From assembly GCA_019671005.1 (NCBI GenBank), contig CM033719.1, positions 26,710,750 through 26,774,749 on the forward strand: a DNA stretch of 64,000 nucleotides. Direction: 5' to 3'. The number at the start of each line of letters is the position of its first letter. Positions within the stretch are counted from its first letter, which is position 1. Positions 1 through 11,854 of this stretch are shown one piece after another. The DNA is from Hibiscus mutabilis. Its lineage: Eukaryota > Streptophyta > Magnoliopsida > Malvales > Malvaceae. The position numbers were made by a program, and so were the translations under genes. A model generated the notes under the pieces. The model searched no databases and was not told the origin of the DNA. It saw only the letters and a list, made by a program, of their open reading frames with translations.

Positions 1-121
1 TTTGATAAGTTAGAAAAATTAAATCAAGTAATGGAAGAATTTTTAAAAACAATTAGAAGAAACCAAGAAGTATCTTAAGAAGAGGTTCCGAGCATAAGAG
101 GATGAAGAAGGTTCCTATGGG

Positions 122-1350
122 TTGAATGCTAGGGAGCTTAATTTGGTCCCAAATTTGGAGATTTCGTATAAGTTTAAGACTCCAAAATTTGAGAAATTTG
201 ACGAGAAAACTTGTCCCACTGCTCATATAACCATGTTTTACCGAAAGATAGTAGAATTCACCAACAATGAAAAGTTATTAATCTATTACTTCCAAGATAA
301 TTTGGTGGGATCTGCTACAAGATGGTATAATCAGCTAACACGGGCTTAGATCAAGTTTTGGAAAGATTTAGCTAAAAGCCTTCACAGATCAGTACAAGCA
401 TACAACTGATATGGTCTCTAATCGACTTTTGTTATAAAAGATGGAACAAAGCCGTAATGAGAGCCTCCGTGAGCATGCCCAGCGATGGCGCGATATGGCA
501 GCACAAGTTCAGCCTCCTCTTCGTGAGAGAAAAATTTATCTGATGTTCATAGATACATTAAAAGGGACACTTTATGATCGTATGATCAACAACCCTCAAA
601 AGCGGCCATCAAGAGCAAAAAAATTAACGAAAGAGAATCGACACAGAAATAGTTTAAGAGAAAAGATCATGAGGTTAATAATACGAGCACATATAAGGCC
701 TTTAAGAACCTCACAATCTTTCAACCTCAAGCTACAACCAGAAATGCCCAAAATTTCAATAGAATAGAAGATATGGTGCCCAAGAAAGAAGGTGAGAATA
801 GGTCTTTCACTCTGTTATCTATTTCTTACAAAGAGTGATACTCACAATTGTACAAGGTAGATTTAGTTTGGCCATACCATGTTACTCCTTTTAACCTACC
901 CTACCCAGAGTGGTATGATGTCAACGCACATTGCGAGTACCATGCCGATGTTTCAGGACATTCAATTAAGAACTGTATGGCATTCAAAAAGTTTGTTCAA
1001 AATCTGATAAAAACTAGAGTGTTGTAGTTGGGAGAAACGAGAACGGCCAATAACTCCTTACCAAACCATGGAGGTCATAGTGTAAATGTTGTTGAAGATG
1101 GATACGCTAGAAAAGTTAGAGTGAATGTGCCAGAAGTAAAGTCTCATTTAAGGTGGGTTTTTCAGCAATTATGCTTGGCACGCCTTATTGAACGGGGGAT
1201 GGTGATTTTGAAAAAGGGGTGTGGCCCATAATGTGGTATCACCAGTTAGAGGATCATGAGATTAAAGATTGTAAAGAGTTCCGTCAGTTGATTCAGAAAA
1301 TGATAGACAACAAGGAAATCAAGTTTTTTTAGAAGAAAGAGGGAAAAATA
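122..1350 (+). pseudogene. Gag remnant of element H
   Basis: Three frames together give a Ty3/gypsy gag. The piece at 122-349 has the retrotrans_gag signature (KFEKFDEKTCP near the start, then LLIYYFQDNLVG and ATRWYNQL). The piece at 441-767 continues with WRDMAAQVQPPL. At about 830-1230 follows the gag C-terminal part, with a C-H-C-type cluster near 920-990. It aligns by eye with the better kept gag of element P at 14763-16100, which shows that H lost its frame through several shifts and stops (for example the TAG at 347-349). No function is expected. Confidence 0.75.
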
Positions 1351-1639
1351 AGTAGAAGTCTACACGTCGGATAGTTTGAATATCAAATACAGTGTACGAA
1401 GACATTTTGTCCTTGACTTTAAACCAAGTGAAGAGAGCACACCTCAAGAAAAGGCCCCAAGATGGATACCAAGATCATAATTTCTACTTCAACATCATTT
1501 TCGTTCAAGGATACTCAGATGGTTTTATGGAATTACAGCACTAATATTTTAATACCGGGATGATCTAGTTCGTAAGAAGGTGAAAAGTTATCTGACAAAG
1601 TAAAGCCCGCTCAAGGAGAGGAGCTGCTGGAACCTAATC

Positions 1640-2640
1640 CCGAAGTGGTAAATGAGGTTGGGCACTTTACAATAAGTGGTAGGTGTTACTCTCCAAAAAC
1701 TTCAAAGGCGGCAGAAGATCTAAAGGATAAAGGCAAAGTAGCCGGGTTTGTACCCGAGAAGATATTCAAAGAAGAGCTGCCTCTGAAAATTAATAAGCCA
1801 ATAATAGAGGTTCAAGCCCAAGAATTTTTGAGATTTTTGAAGCACGGCGAATACAATGTAGTGGAGCAACTCCAAAAATAGCCAGCACGAATTTCAGTAC
1901 TTGATCTCTTGTTAAATTCAAAAAAACACCATGAAGCATTGCTAAAAGTCTTGAACCAAACCTTTATTTCGAGTGGTATTTCAGTCGATAAGTTAGACCG
2001 GATAATAGGCCATATCATCGCGGACAATTACATTACCTTTAGTGATGATAAAATTTTGGAGGGAAGCATGGGTTCCACCAAGGCCCTAAACATCACCTCA
2101 CATTTCAAAGGGCACGTACTACCAAGAGTACTTAATAATGGCTCTACTTTGAATGTCATGCCTATGGCTACTTTACAACGATTTCCTATCGACAATTCAC
2201 ATATGAAACCTTATCAAAATTCAGTACGAGCATTCGATGGGACCTAACAAGATATGGTCGTGAAAATTGAAGTACCCCTGCTCATTGGCCCAAGTGGGTA
2301 CACTGTTGACTTTGTGGTTATGGATATTCGGCCATCTTACAATTGTTTGTTAGGCAAGCCATGGATACACTCTGTTGGTGCTATTCTGTCATTATTACAT
2401 CAGAAATTAAAGTTTTTCATTAAAGGAATACTAGTGACTGTTAATTCTGAACAAGATATCATTGTTTCGGTGACTTACGATACGCTTTATATTCAGACTG
2501 ACGAGGAGGCGATAGAGTGTTCCTTTAGGGCTTTGGAGTTTGTCAATTCCACCTTCATTGTCGAGGAGGGGAGGATTTCATGCCCTAGGCTGTCAAATTG
2601 TACTAAGATGGTAGTGTCAGAAACTTTCAGAAAATGAGCA
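1640..2640 (+). pseudogene. Aspartic protease remnant of element H
   Basis: The reading frames at 1645-1881, 1909-2247 and 2254-2637 give a retropepsin-like domain: GSMGSTKALNIT upstream, an active-site region at about 2135-2160 that reads LNNGSTLNVMP, then the flap-side part with VVMDIRPSYNCLLGKPWIHS. The catalytic Asp of the family is replaced by Asn at this site. The same region of element P (16850-17330) keeps the Asp. Two in-frame stops and one frame change separate the pieces. Confidence 0.75.
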
Positions 2641-3264
2641 AAAAAAGGAAAAAGGCTTAGGAAGGAACCTGCAAGGATGTTTGCGAGCTAAAAGCATCAT
2701 CAATAAAAAAGATCGGTTCGTGCTTGGCTATAAGCACAACTTTCTGCAAAGAAAACAATAATGGAAAAGGAGAGAAGAATAAAGAAAGGCTCGGTTTAGA
2801 GGAGAAGATATTCCATTGAGGCCCATGACTTATTCTGATATGAAGAAGATTTTTGTATTCGGTGGAATAGTAAACCCCAAATAAAAGGAGCAAGAATATT
2901 AAGAGAATGAAAAGCTCTTTAATGAAGAATTGATCAGTGAAGCTTCGGAAGTGATAGATGTTATTGTGATCTTTGAGAACGACATGAATGACCAGCGTTT
3001 GACTGAGATTCGTCCATGCTTCCCGAGGGAAAAGCTCAACAATTAGACCTATGTAGACATACCTGTAGTTTTTATGTCCAAATCAAAGCAATCGGGATCT
3101 TTTGTAAAGGACAGCTATGGCAATTTTATTTGCTTTCAATGAAAATGATGTTTTCCATATTTCTTCCTCAAATGGCTAACATGGCATTCATTTTATTTGT
3201 TGTTTATTCATTTGTTATTTATCCATTCCATAAACTATTTATTTCTATTCCCAATACATATTGT
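2640..3264 (+). other. Spacer between protease and RT of element H
   Basis: About 600 bp between the protease and the RT. No open frame with recognisable similarity. It holds purine-rich stretches (2640-2900) and a T-rich stretch (3120-3270). Ogre elements carry an intron between protease and RT, and the T-rich stretch ahead of the RT frame would suit a 3' splice region, but I cannot define splice sites here. Confidence 0.4.
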
Positions 3265-3855
3265 TTTTAAACTCGTACATGCCCCTTAATCTTAATTGTA
3301 TGAATGATTCTGAATCTAATCTCGGGGTAGATTTCAAACAACCTATGTGCTTAGGAGAAATTGATGAAGAAGAAGACAAAGTAGAATATGAGGTCCCAGA
3401 TGAATTGTTAAGACTAATAGCAAGTGAGGAGAAACAAATCTTGTCGCATCAAGAAGAATTAGAAATCCTGAACTTGGAAACTGACGAGGAAAGGAAAGAG
3501 GTGAAGATCAGTACTATTTTTTCATAAAAAACTAGACAGAATTTGATGGAACTACTTCTTGAATTCAAAGACATATTTGCTTGGCCATAACAAGATATGT
3601 CGGGATTAGACACGGACATTGTAGTACTCAAGCTACCAATAAGGCCAGAATACAAGCCCGTCCAGCAAAAGCTTCGAAGAATGAGAACAGACATGTTGTT
3701 AAAAGTCTGGAAGAAGTAGTTTGAGGCTGGATTTCTTAAAGTTGCCAAATACCCAGAGTGGGTAGCCAATATAGTCCCCGGAGCCAAAGAATGATAGGAA
3801 GGTGCGCATCTGTGTAGATTATAGAGACCTTAACAAGGCAAGACCTAAAGGCAAT
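3265..3855 (+). pseudogene. Reverse transcriptase of element H, N-terminal part
   Basis: An acidic leader (3261-3527) is followed by the conserved RT entry: DIFAWP, LPIRPEYKPVQQKLRR, a VAKYPEWVANIVP stretch, and the VCIDYRDLNKARPK motif just before 3855. Several stops interrupt it. The sequence breaks off in mid-motif at 3855 and goes on at 17974 with NNFPLPHIDTLVDN, the expected continuation, so the gap is the insertion of element M. Confidence 0.85.
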
Positions 3856-6800
3856 TGTAGCGAGGTCCATTTTTTCCTACGGGTGTTTCGCTAAAAGAAT
3901 GGGGTTTTGAAGTGTTTGTGGTTTTTTTGGTATTTAAAAATGTCTATTTCGTGGGGTTTTGGAAAAATCGTATTTTATTTAAAAACGGAGTCCGGACACC
4001 GTAAAACTATAGATTTTTAAAAAAATGTTGGGATTCGGGAGTCAGTTACGGATGGGAAAGGATTAGTACCCCCACACCGCCAAAATTGGTACTTTAATAA
4101 TTACCGCTTTATTAATATTAAACTTTCTGGATTAAAGTGACGATTAAATTAAAATTTGGTTATAAGTGCGAGTAAATTTTAAGGGCCCTGTTATTCGAGA
4201 GTAAACCGATAGACCACCATCACAGCGCTTGATGCTGGCCACGTTTACGCTCGAATAAAAGGGCATCACATTGACAAAAATATATCTGTTATGCAATCTT
4301 AGAAAACAAATTATAAAACGTACATTCACTTGACATGGTACTAAAACATAAAATCATGGATATCGTAATATTTAACAAAAATAATAAAATGCATGAACAT
4401 AACATAACATATCATGATAAGAAAACAAAGCATAAACATAAACATAAAAAAAGAAGAAAAATATGCTTCCAAAATTAAATTAATAAATTACACCATGCTT
4501 GAACATATAAAAAACACAAATACAATATATACATGACATACAAGTAATATGATGCTAAACTAATATAGCAACACCACCATGAAAATTCACTAAAACCCTT
4601 TATTATATGACACAAATTACATACATACATATTATAAACAAATCACAATATTAATATGTAACAAATTTATCACCTATTTCTAACATGAACCTAAAATGCA
4701 AAATGAATGTGAAAACATGCTACAAAATAAACATACACCATGGATAAACTTAAACTAAGGCACATTAGCATGGTAATACCCATAAAAAAACACATACTAA
4801 ACACAACACATAGAATACAACATAAAAAACATTCTAAAACATATATAACGTGAATAAACACACTAATGACGTGTTAACATGATAATGCACATGAAAAATA
4901 AATAAACATGATATAAAGGGGAAACAAATCATAATACATACTTGATGAACGTCATAAATCATACTAATACAAAAACCCATTAAAACATAGCTATTTAAAA
5001 TAAAATAAAAGAACATACAATAAAGGACTGAAATGAAGTAAGAACAAAATCAGAAGGCCCAAAACAAAATAACAAAAAGACATTCAAGGACTTAATTATA
5101 AACTGGACTAAACTTGAAAGGACTGAAGCTGAAAAAAGCCCATGCGGCAAGCTCAAACTAAGAAAATCAAAAGCACGGAATGACCAAGCGGGTATTTTCA
5201 CCATTTAAAATCTGATTTAGTTTAATTTAGGGGCTTAATTAAAATATTTTCAAAAGGGGGAGGGACCAAGATTGTAATTGGACCAAGGGGCGAGCTCAAA
5301 CTAAAAAGATCCAAAACACGGGGGGATTTAGGAAGTAAATAAACCGAAAACTTTTTATTTTTTCCTTTTAAAAACACATAACCGGCCCCCCTTTCTAATC
5401 TTTTTCATTTTTTTCTTGAAAATATGCCCTCATTCTCTCTGGTTTTCCAGAAGTAATCCTCCCCAAAAACAAAACCCTAGCCGCCGTGCTCAGTTGGTCT
5501 CTGGTAAGGTTCGGCCGTAAGGCGATCTCGAACCATCCTGGACCGTGGCTTTCGGCCATCACCCGAAAAGAAACCGCTTTTAAAACCTCCTACACCCCTC
5601 CCTCCAAAACTAAAATAAACCCCTTACTATTTCGAACCGAAAACAAAAAAAAACCTAAAATGGCTCCCTACCATGGTTCATCATCGGTCAGGACGAGAGG
5701 CAAAACTCTGGTAAAGCCACCCTTTTTTTGTTATCTTGTTTTTTTTTTATTATTTTCATGCATGCATGAGGGAGAAGAGAAAAAGGTTACCCGAAACTCT
5801 CTTCTTTTTATTTATGGAAACTGGTTGTTCTTGATATTACAGATTTTTTGGGTTCGTTTACATATATCTCTGCTCTGAATTTTGTTTTGATAAAAATAAA
5901 ATATAAAATACATGTTTTTGTTCAATTTAGTACTGACAAATATATTTTTGTGGTGTTTTTCTGATATGTCTGATGTAGTGGTTGGAGAGCCGGTGGAGGA
6001 AGCATGACGGTGGGTTTTCTCGGTCGAACATGTTCTTGGTTATTGGATCATATCTGATTCAACGGCTGGGATGCTTTGAAGATCGAAAGGCTCAAATACG
6101 GGCTCGAATAGGCGGGACTGCAGAAGATGATGCCACGTGGCATTTGAGAAATCGATGAGCCTTGTGCGTGGACGTCACGCGCGCGTGGGGAGCCGAATGG
6201 CCTGCGCGTGATCTCACGCAGCCAGCTAGAGGGATGCCTTGCTTTGATTGTGGCTGTTGGATCAAGATCTGATCCAATGGCCCAAGAACGGTTGCGCATA
6301 AAGAGAGAAGATACAATTAGGGTTATGTAATTTTAGGGTTTGGATATGGGTCAGGCTGACATGGGCCTTGTAATCTTGTAATCTTGGGCTTGTAATAATC
6401 TGGACTAGACACTTAATGATATTGGGTTATATATATATATATTTGATTTTATTTTAATTTAGCCCAATAGCAAATAATAAAAATAATAATAATAATAATA
6501 ATACGATAATACATACACATGCATATATATACATACACGGACACACATACATTCAAATACTTACATATATCACATACATTTAAACACAAACAAACATATA
6601 TATATATATTCACACATAATGGATATAAACATATATACATTAGTACACATGTAATGCAAAAATACGTGACATGAAATGTAAACACACATGATACACATAC
6701 ACAACATTACTTACTAATAAGTACATAATACATAACATACATGCCATACATGCATTTACACACATCACACACATATATATTACATATATATTAATAACAC

Positions 6801-6902
6801 ACATGCACGTATATATACGTAATCATGTAATAATAATATTAATTAATTACTATATTAGTATGTCGCAATATTAACAAACACAGATAAAAATGAGTGATTA
6901 CA
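3856..6902 (-). repeat. 3' LTR of element M (complete, about 3.05 kb)
   Basis: The segment starts TGTAGCGA and ends GTGATTACA on the + strand, so it is TG...CA in either reading. Its 3856-4290 part is the reverse complement of 10740-11170, the end of P's LTR. Its last 640 bp (6262-6902) match 17326-17973 in the same orientation, which identifies the two LTR copies of M. The middle (4380-5000) is a long AT-rich stretch of ACATA-type low-complexity DNA. A small GC-rich block sits at 6040-6300. Open frames here are not similar to anything I recognise. Confidence 0.85.
6040..6350 (-). promoter_or_regulatory. Putative promoter block in the LTR of M: GC island with G-box and telo-box
   Basis: Within an AT-rich LTR this block is rich in C, G and CpG (ACGCGCGCGTG at about 6177-6187). 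It holds a palindromic G-box, GCCACGTGGC, at 6132-6141, the core bound by plant bZIP/bHLH factors, and ACGTCACGC next to it. A telo-box-like AAACCCTAA is present in - strand sense at about 6335-6345, with AACCCTAAT nearby, and a near-palindrome TTGGATCAAGATCTGATCCA lies at 6258-6277. The equivalent region of P (8460-8800) has the same parts. Function as promoter is inferred. Confidence 0.45.
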
Positions 6903-7560
6903 GTTGCCCCTCTTTGCTTGTTCTCGCGGAATGAGAACAAAGCAAATATTATAAGCACTCATTTTTATCTGACTTCCCTGTTTGTAGCTTTGAAATCACG
7001 TGTTCTTCTGGAACTCTCCGCTTTTCCTCAGCCGAATCTTTAGGCTCGTAAGTTCTTCACCTTCTGATCTTAGAGCTACAGACTCTTCATATATAGAACC
7101 TTTCACTTTCTCAGGTGGATCATTCGGACTAAAGGTTCTTCCTATATAGAGCTTTTTACCTTGAAATCCTGGAGTTAGGGTTCTCTCTATATAGAACCTT
7201 TCACTTTGAAGCCTCGAGTTACGAGTTCCTCCTATATAAAACTTTTCACTCTGAGACGGTAAAGTTGGGAGTCCTTCCTATATAGAACTCTTCGCCTTCA
7301 ACGCGACGAGTTTTTCCTATATAAAACCTTCTACGTCACGGATGGATTCTTCCGACTGGGAGTTCTTCCTATATAGAACTGGTAGTCTTCAAACCCTAGA
7401 GCCGTAATTCCCTCCTATATAAAACTTTTAGCTTCTAAAATCTTGGAGTTACGGGTTCTTCCTATATAAAACCTTTCGCTACGAGGACTCGAAAATATAT
7501 GCACTTCCTATATAGAACCTTTATCGTCGAATTAGGGATTCACGCCAAACTAGCTATCAA
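6903..7560 (-). repeat. Minisatellite in the 3' noncoding part of M (TATATAG units)
   Basis: Directly inside the 3' LTR lies the polypurine tract (- strand AAGCAAAGAGGGGCAAC, about 6903-6920). From about 7085 to 7525 there are ten imperfect copies of a unit of about 40-55 bp, each with CCTATATAGAAC or CCTATATAAAAC followed by TTTC and a variable C-rich spacer. Repeat-rich 3' noncoding regions are typical of Tat/Ogre elements. One or two related copies are seen in H near 35763-35775 (TTCTATATAGGAGGAACT). Confidence 0.7.
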
Positions 7561-7917
7561 ATCTTTCTGTACTCACGCTACTAAGGTGCCGCATCATGCC
7601 CGAAGGACTTATTGATAGACCGAAGGACTTATCACCATGCTCGAAAGACTTACTGGTGGCTCGAATGACTTATCATCATGCTGGAAGGACTTATTGATGG
7701 CCCGAAGGACTTAATATCTGGCTTCATGCTACTATGGCTACCGTCATCTGGCTTCACGCTACTATAGCTGCCTCATCATGCCCGAAGGACTTATTGATGG
7801 CCTGAAGGAATTACCACCATGCTTGAAAGACTTACCGGTGGCCCGAAGGTCTTATTATCATGCCCGAAGGTCTTACTGATGGCCCGAATAACTTAATATC
7901 TGGCTTTACGCTACTAT
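7561..7917 (-). repeat. Second minisatellite of M (CCCGAAGGACTTA units)
   Basis: About ten imperfect copies of a roughly 30-bp unit with the core CCCGAAGGACTTA, alternating GATGG and CATCATG between copies, interrupted by repeats of CTGGCTTCACGCTACTAT. The array stops at 7917 where the 5' LTR of P begins; ACTAT at 7913-7917 would be one copy of P's target duplication. Confidence 0.65.
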
Positions 7918-10900
7918 TGTAATCAATCATTTTTATGCACTGTATAAATATTGTGTTAATCTACTTTAGTTTAATAATTGATATATTGTGGCATGCATAC
8001 ATATTATAAGTCTAGTATATGTATGATACGTGTGTGTCATATGTATGTTTACATTTTTTTGTGTGAATTATTTGAATGTGTAATGTGTGGATATTTGTAT
8101 TAATTGTGTATATCGTTATACATGCATGAACGTTTGTATACTATATTAATTAAAGATGTGTTACATATTAATATTGCATGTGCATGTATTTATAATAAGT
8201 GTGTATAATGTGTGTATGGCATATGTGTGTATGTCCGTGTACGTATACATGCATGTGTATGTATTATCATATTACCATAGTATAATTATCATTATTATTA
8301 TTATTATTATTATCACTGGCATTGGGCTAAGTATAACATAAAATCCAAAAAAATAAAATAATATATATTATAACAGTCATGTGTCCAGTGCATGTTATTA
8401 CAGATCCCAAAAATTAAAATCTTATAAAGCCCATTTCGGCCAAACCCAAACCTGGATGAAAAAAAACCCTAACCCATTTAATTAATCAAACCCTAATCGC
8501 TATCTCTTTTTACGCAACTGATCAAGAGCGATTGAATCAAACCATGATCCAATGGCCATAATTAAAAGGAGAGAACCCTCCAGATGGCGCGTGTGGCTCA
8601 CTCCCGAGGCTGCTGGACTTCCACGTGCGCGTAGCATGCACGCGCTGACTCCTCGGGTTCCCCAGATACCACGTGGCGTCATCTCACGAGATCTTCCACC
8701 CCAAGATCAGATCAGGGCCCTCCATGCAATGAAGCATCCTAGTCGTTGGATCAGATCTGATCCAATGGCCAAGAACAAATCTGGCAGGAAGGACATCACC
8801 ACCACACCACTCGCTATACCGGCCGTACCAATCGCCCATCAAATCGGGCGTGCAAAGGACACCAAAAAGGGGGTTATCAGTATCAAAAAATCAGAAAAAT
8901 ATGTATTTTTGATGTCTTATTTTCTACCTAAACAGATAAGAGATCACAAGATATGTACAAAAAGCAAAAAAAACTCTGTAATCATCAGTTCCCAGCTTCA
9001 AACAAAAAAATAGAGAGTTTTTAGGGTAATTCTCGTCTTTCCTCTTTCATCTCATCTCATGTATGTAAGAAAAATAAGAAAAATAAAGATAAAAATAAAA
9101 GTTTTACCTCGGTTTTCTAATGATCTTGCATGCGGTGAACTGCCATAGGGAGCCATTGCAGGTTTTTTTCATTTTGTTTGTTTTCGGTTCGTAAGGGTAA
9201 AGGGGCTTTGGTCTCCTATCTTTGAAAATAAATGTAGGGTTCTTTAGGGGTTTCTCCCCGAGCGGTGGCCGAAATCCACGATCCAAGACGGCTAGAGGAG
9301 GCCTACAGCCGAGCCTCACCTGAGATCAGAAGGCTCACGACGGAGTTGCTTTGTGGGGGTGGTGGCTGCTACGAAAAATCAGAGAAGGGAGAGCCTCTCT
9401 CTTTAGGGTTTCAAAAAATGAAAGGGAAATGAAATTGGGGCCGTTTTTTTTTAGTTTTATAGAATTAAAATAAAACGAAAATGGGCAAATTTCTTCATAA
9501 ATTCTTCCTTACATTTGAAGTTTTCAGTTCTGCCTCGCCCCTTGGTAGATTTGCAAGATTGGTCCTTATAGCTTTTCGAAAACCTTTAATTTAGTCAGTA
9601 AATTAAACCGTAATCAAATTTTAAAGGGTGAAATTGCACACATAGTCATTTTGCATTTTGCTATTTTACACTTCAAGCTTGCCAGATGGATTTATTACCC
9701 AATGGGTCTTTCAGAGTCTAATTCGTTTTTTATTTTAATCCCTAATTACGTCTTTGGTTTATTTAAATTATGTCCCTTTTTTGTTTCTTCTTTGCTTTAA
9801 TCTCTCTGTTTTTTATGTCTCTTGTTTTTTTATTTATTTGTTTTTAGTATGTTATGTTGCACCTCATGTTTACATATGTTTCATTTATTTCATGTTTATT
9901 TATATTTTATTGTGTGTTATATCCCTTTTTATGTTTTAAGTAGTTTGTTCATATCATATATGCCTTTTTATGTTGTGCTTAGTTTAAGTTTCATATCATG
10001 TTGGTGTGCTAGCTTTTATGTTCTTTTATAGGTTAGGTTAAATATTAATTTGTGGCCCGATCAATCGTGTTATTTATGTTTTATATCTTGTTTTTTTTAT
10101 GTATATGAGTTGTCTTCGTCATATTTATTTACATATGTCTTCCTCTATGTGCATTATTGTATTAGTACGTTTAGTTTTATTTGGCCTCGATAATTGAGTG
10201 TTAGTTTTTATGTGCACCTTGCTTTTTAGGTCATATATCGGTGATGCTTTGTTTTGAATAATGCCATGTTATTTTATGTGTAAATGGTGTCACATGTTTA
10301 ATATCTAGTTAGTCTTTTGTGTTAACTTGTATATTATGTTTTGCTTCCTCTTGCATTATAAGTTGCATATTAGTGTGATATGTTTGGTCACATGTTAAAG
10401 TCATGTTTTTACTTTAAGTTGTGTCATATGTCAAGTATTGTTTTTTGGAAACATGTCGCTTAGATTTAATTAGTTTAATATCATGTTACATGTATGACAT
10501 GCATTTGTGGCATTTGCGATTTTATAGGCTCAAGCATGTTAGGATTAATTAATTTAGTCTTGAAAGTATGTTTTTTAGTTCATGCCTATACTTTGTTGTT
10601 ATTATGATATGTTAGGTTTTATGTCCATGCGTTAAATTATTTTTTATTTATTTTGTAATATTCATATTTTATGTTTTAATATCATGTCAATGTAAATTGT
10701 ATGTTTTTATTTTGCTTTTTAAGGTTGCATAATAGAATATAAGTTGTCAATGCGGTGCCCTTTTATCCGAGCATAAATGGGGCCAGTATCAGACGTAGTG
10801 ATGGTGGTTGGGCGTTTACTCTCGGATAACGGGGCTTTTAAAATTTACTCGCACTTATAACCAAATTTTAATTTAATCATCACTTTAATCCAGAAAATTT

Positions 10901-11170
10901 AATATTAATAAACCGGTAATTATTAAAGTACCAATTTTGGGCAGTGTGGGGGTGTTAATCCTTCCTCATCCGTAACCGACTCTCGAACCCAACATTTTTA
11001 AATCTCTGGTTTTACTGTGTCTGGTCTACCTAAGTGGCCAGTGGCGACTCCATTTTCAAATTAAATACGGCATTTGCAAAACCCCCCACGCAATAAATAT
11101 TTTAATACCTGAAAGACCCAAACACATTGAAACTCGTTTTTTAAGCGAGAAAGAAAGGGATATCGCTACA
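7918..11170 (+). repeat. 5' LTR of element P (about 3.25 kb)
   Basis: Runs from TGTAATCAATCA to GGATATCGCTACA, immediately followed by the primer site. The last 430 bp are the reverse complement of M's 3856-4290. Contains AT-rich low-complexity DNA (7980-8340, 9700-10740), a GC-rich block (8500-8860) and a small (ATT)n microsatellite near 8287-8313. A copy of the primer-site core, TGGCGACTCC, lies inside the LTR at 11042-11051. Confidence 0.85.
8460..8800 (+). promoter_or_regulatory. Putative promoter block in the LTR of P: telo-boxes, GC island, G-box, palindrome
   Basis: AAACCCTAA-type telo-boxes at about 8466-8498 are followed by a pyrimidine-rich start-like stretch and a CpG-rich block. 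CACGTG occurs at 8622-8627 and CCACGTGGC at 8669-8677, the latter running into GCGTCATC. A perfect 20-bp palindrome, TTGGATCAGATCTGATCCAA, is at 8746-8765. The same order is present on the - strand in M's LTR. Promoter function is an inference from conserved layout in an otherwise diverged LTR. Confidence 0.45.
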
Positions 11171-11172
11171 AA

Positions 11173-11190
11173 TGGCGACTCCGCTGGGGA
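11173..11190 (+). other. Primer binding site of element P
   Basis: TGGCGACTCCGCTGGGGA starts two bases after the LTR end CTACA. It has the TGG start and length of a tRNA 3'-end complement. Ogre-type elements are usually primed by an arginine tRNA, and this sequence is of that kind, but I have not matched it against a tRNA set. Confidence 0.75.
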
Positions 11191-11854
11191 CCATGTTTTA
11201 TTTTTTCAAAAACAAATGAGAGTCGAGCTTTTTCAAATAATTATCGCTTCACTACTATCGAAAATTCTGGATTAAAGTGACTATTAAATTAACATTCGGT
11301 TATAATTGCGCGTTTATTTTAGCGCATTTAAAATTTGGCATATAAACCCGTCTTTTTTAAGTGGGAGGAAAACGCTAATGCTTTCGTGAGGATATCGTTC
11401 CTCCGTATGGGCCTAGCAAGTACCTTCGGGGCTCGAGTACCTTATGCTTTCGTAAGGATATCGTTCCTTCGTATGGGCATAAGTGACTGGGTCCCCCTGA
11501 ATTGAACCCGGTTGAAAGTAGCCTATAATGGGTGATGATCGGGGGCCTTGCTACTCTTAGTAGAGGACAGCAAGGACAAATCGGGAACCTCCTAGAACCA
11601 ACACTGCATGTAGAGAACATATAGAAACCTACCCCTTTAGAGCCATGCGGATAACCTAGGGGTTTTAGACGGGATGTAAATAGGGTTATTTTGTTTGTTT
11701 ACCTTATTTAATTTGCCTTTTTTATTTTATTTATTAATTTATTTTATCCGGTACTGACTCATTTTTTTTGTTTTGCTTTTTTGCATACATCATTGCATTT
11801 GCATTACATAAAGGTACTGGATCAAGTGGTTTGCCTGATCAGAAAATCTTTCAT
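11191..11854 (+). other. Leader of element P with a direct repeat
   Basis: Noncoding stretch between primer site and first ORF. ATGCTTTCGTGAGGATATCG at about 11378 and ATGCTTTCGTAAGGATATCG at about 11447 begin two near-identical copies of some 36 bp, each running on into TCCTCCGTATGGGC or TCCTTCGTATGGGC. A T-rich stretch (11690-11800) with GCATACATCATTGCATTTGC precedes the ATG at 11855. Confidence 0.6.

Noticed and set aside
5486..5878. 130-codon open frame in the LTR of M
   Set aside because: Antisense to the element, low-complexity C-terminus, no recognisable domain.
6449..6685. Cys/Tyr-rich - strand frame
   Set aside because: It is made from ACATA-type low-complexity DNA in the LTR; the same happens at 17636-17875 and 8156-8341.
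8552..9013. 153-codon open frame in the LTR of P
   Set aside because: It lies in the GC-rich LTR block. The matching frame in M's LTR (6048-6299, - strand) is only partly similar and ends elsewhere, and H lacks it. No known domain. Nucleotide-level conservation explains it better than coding.
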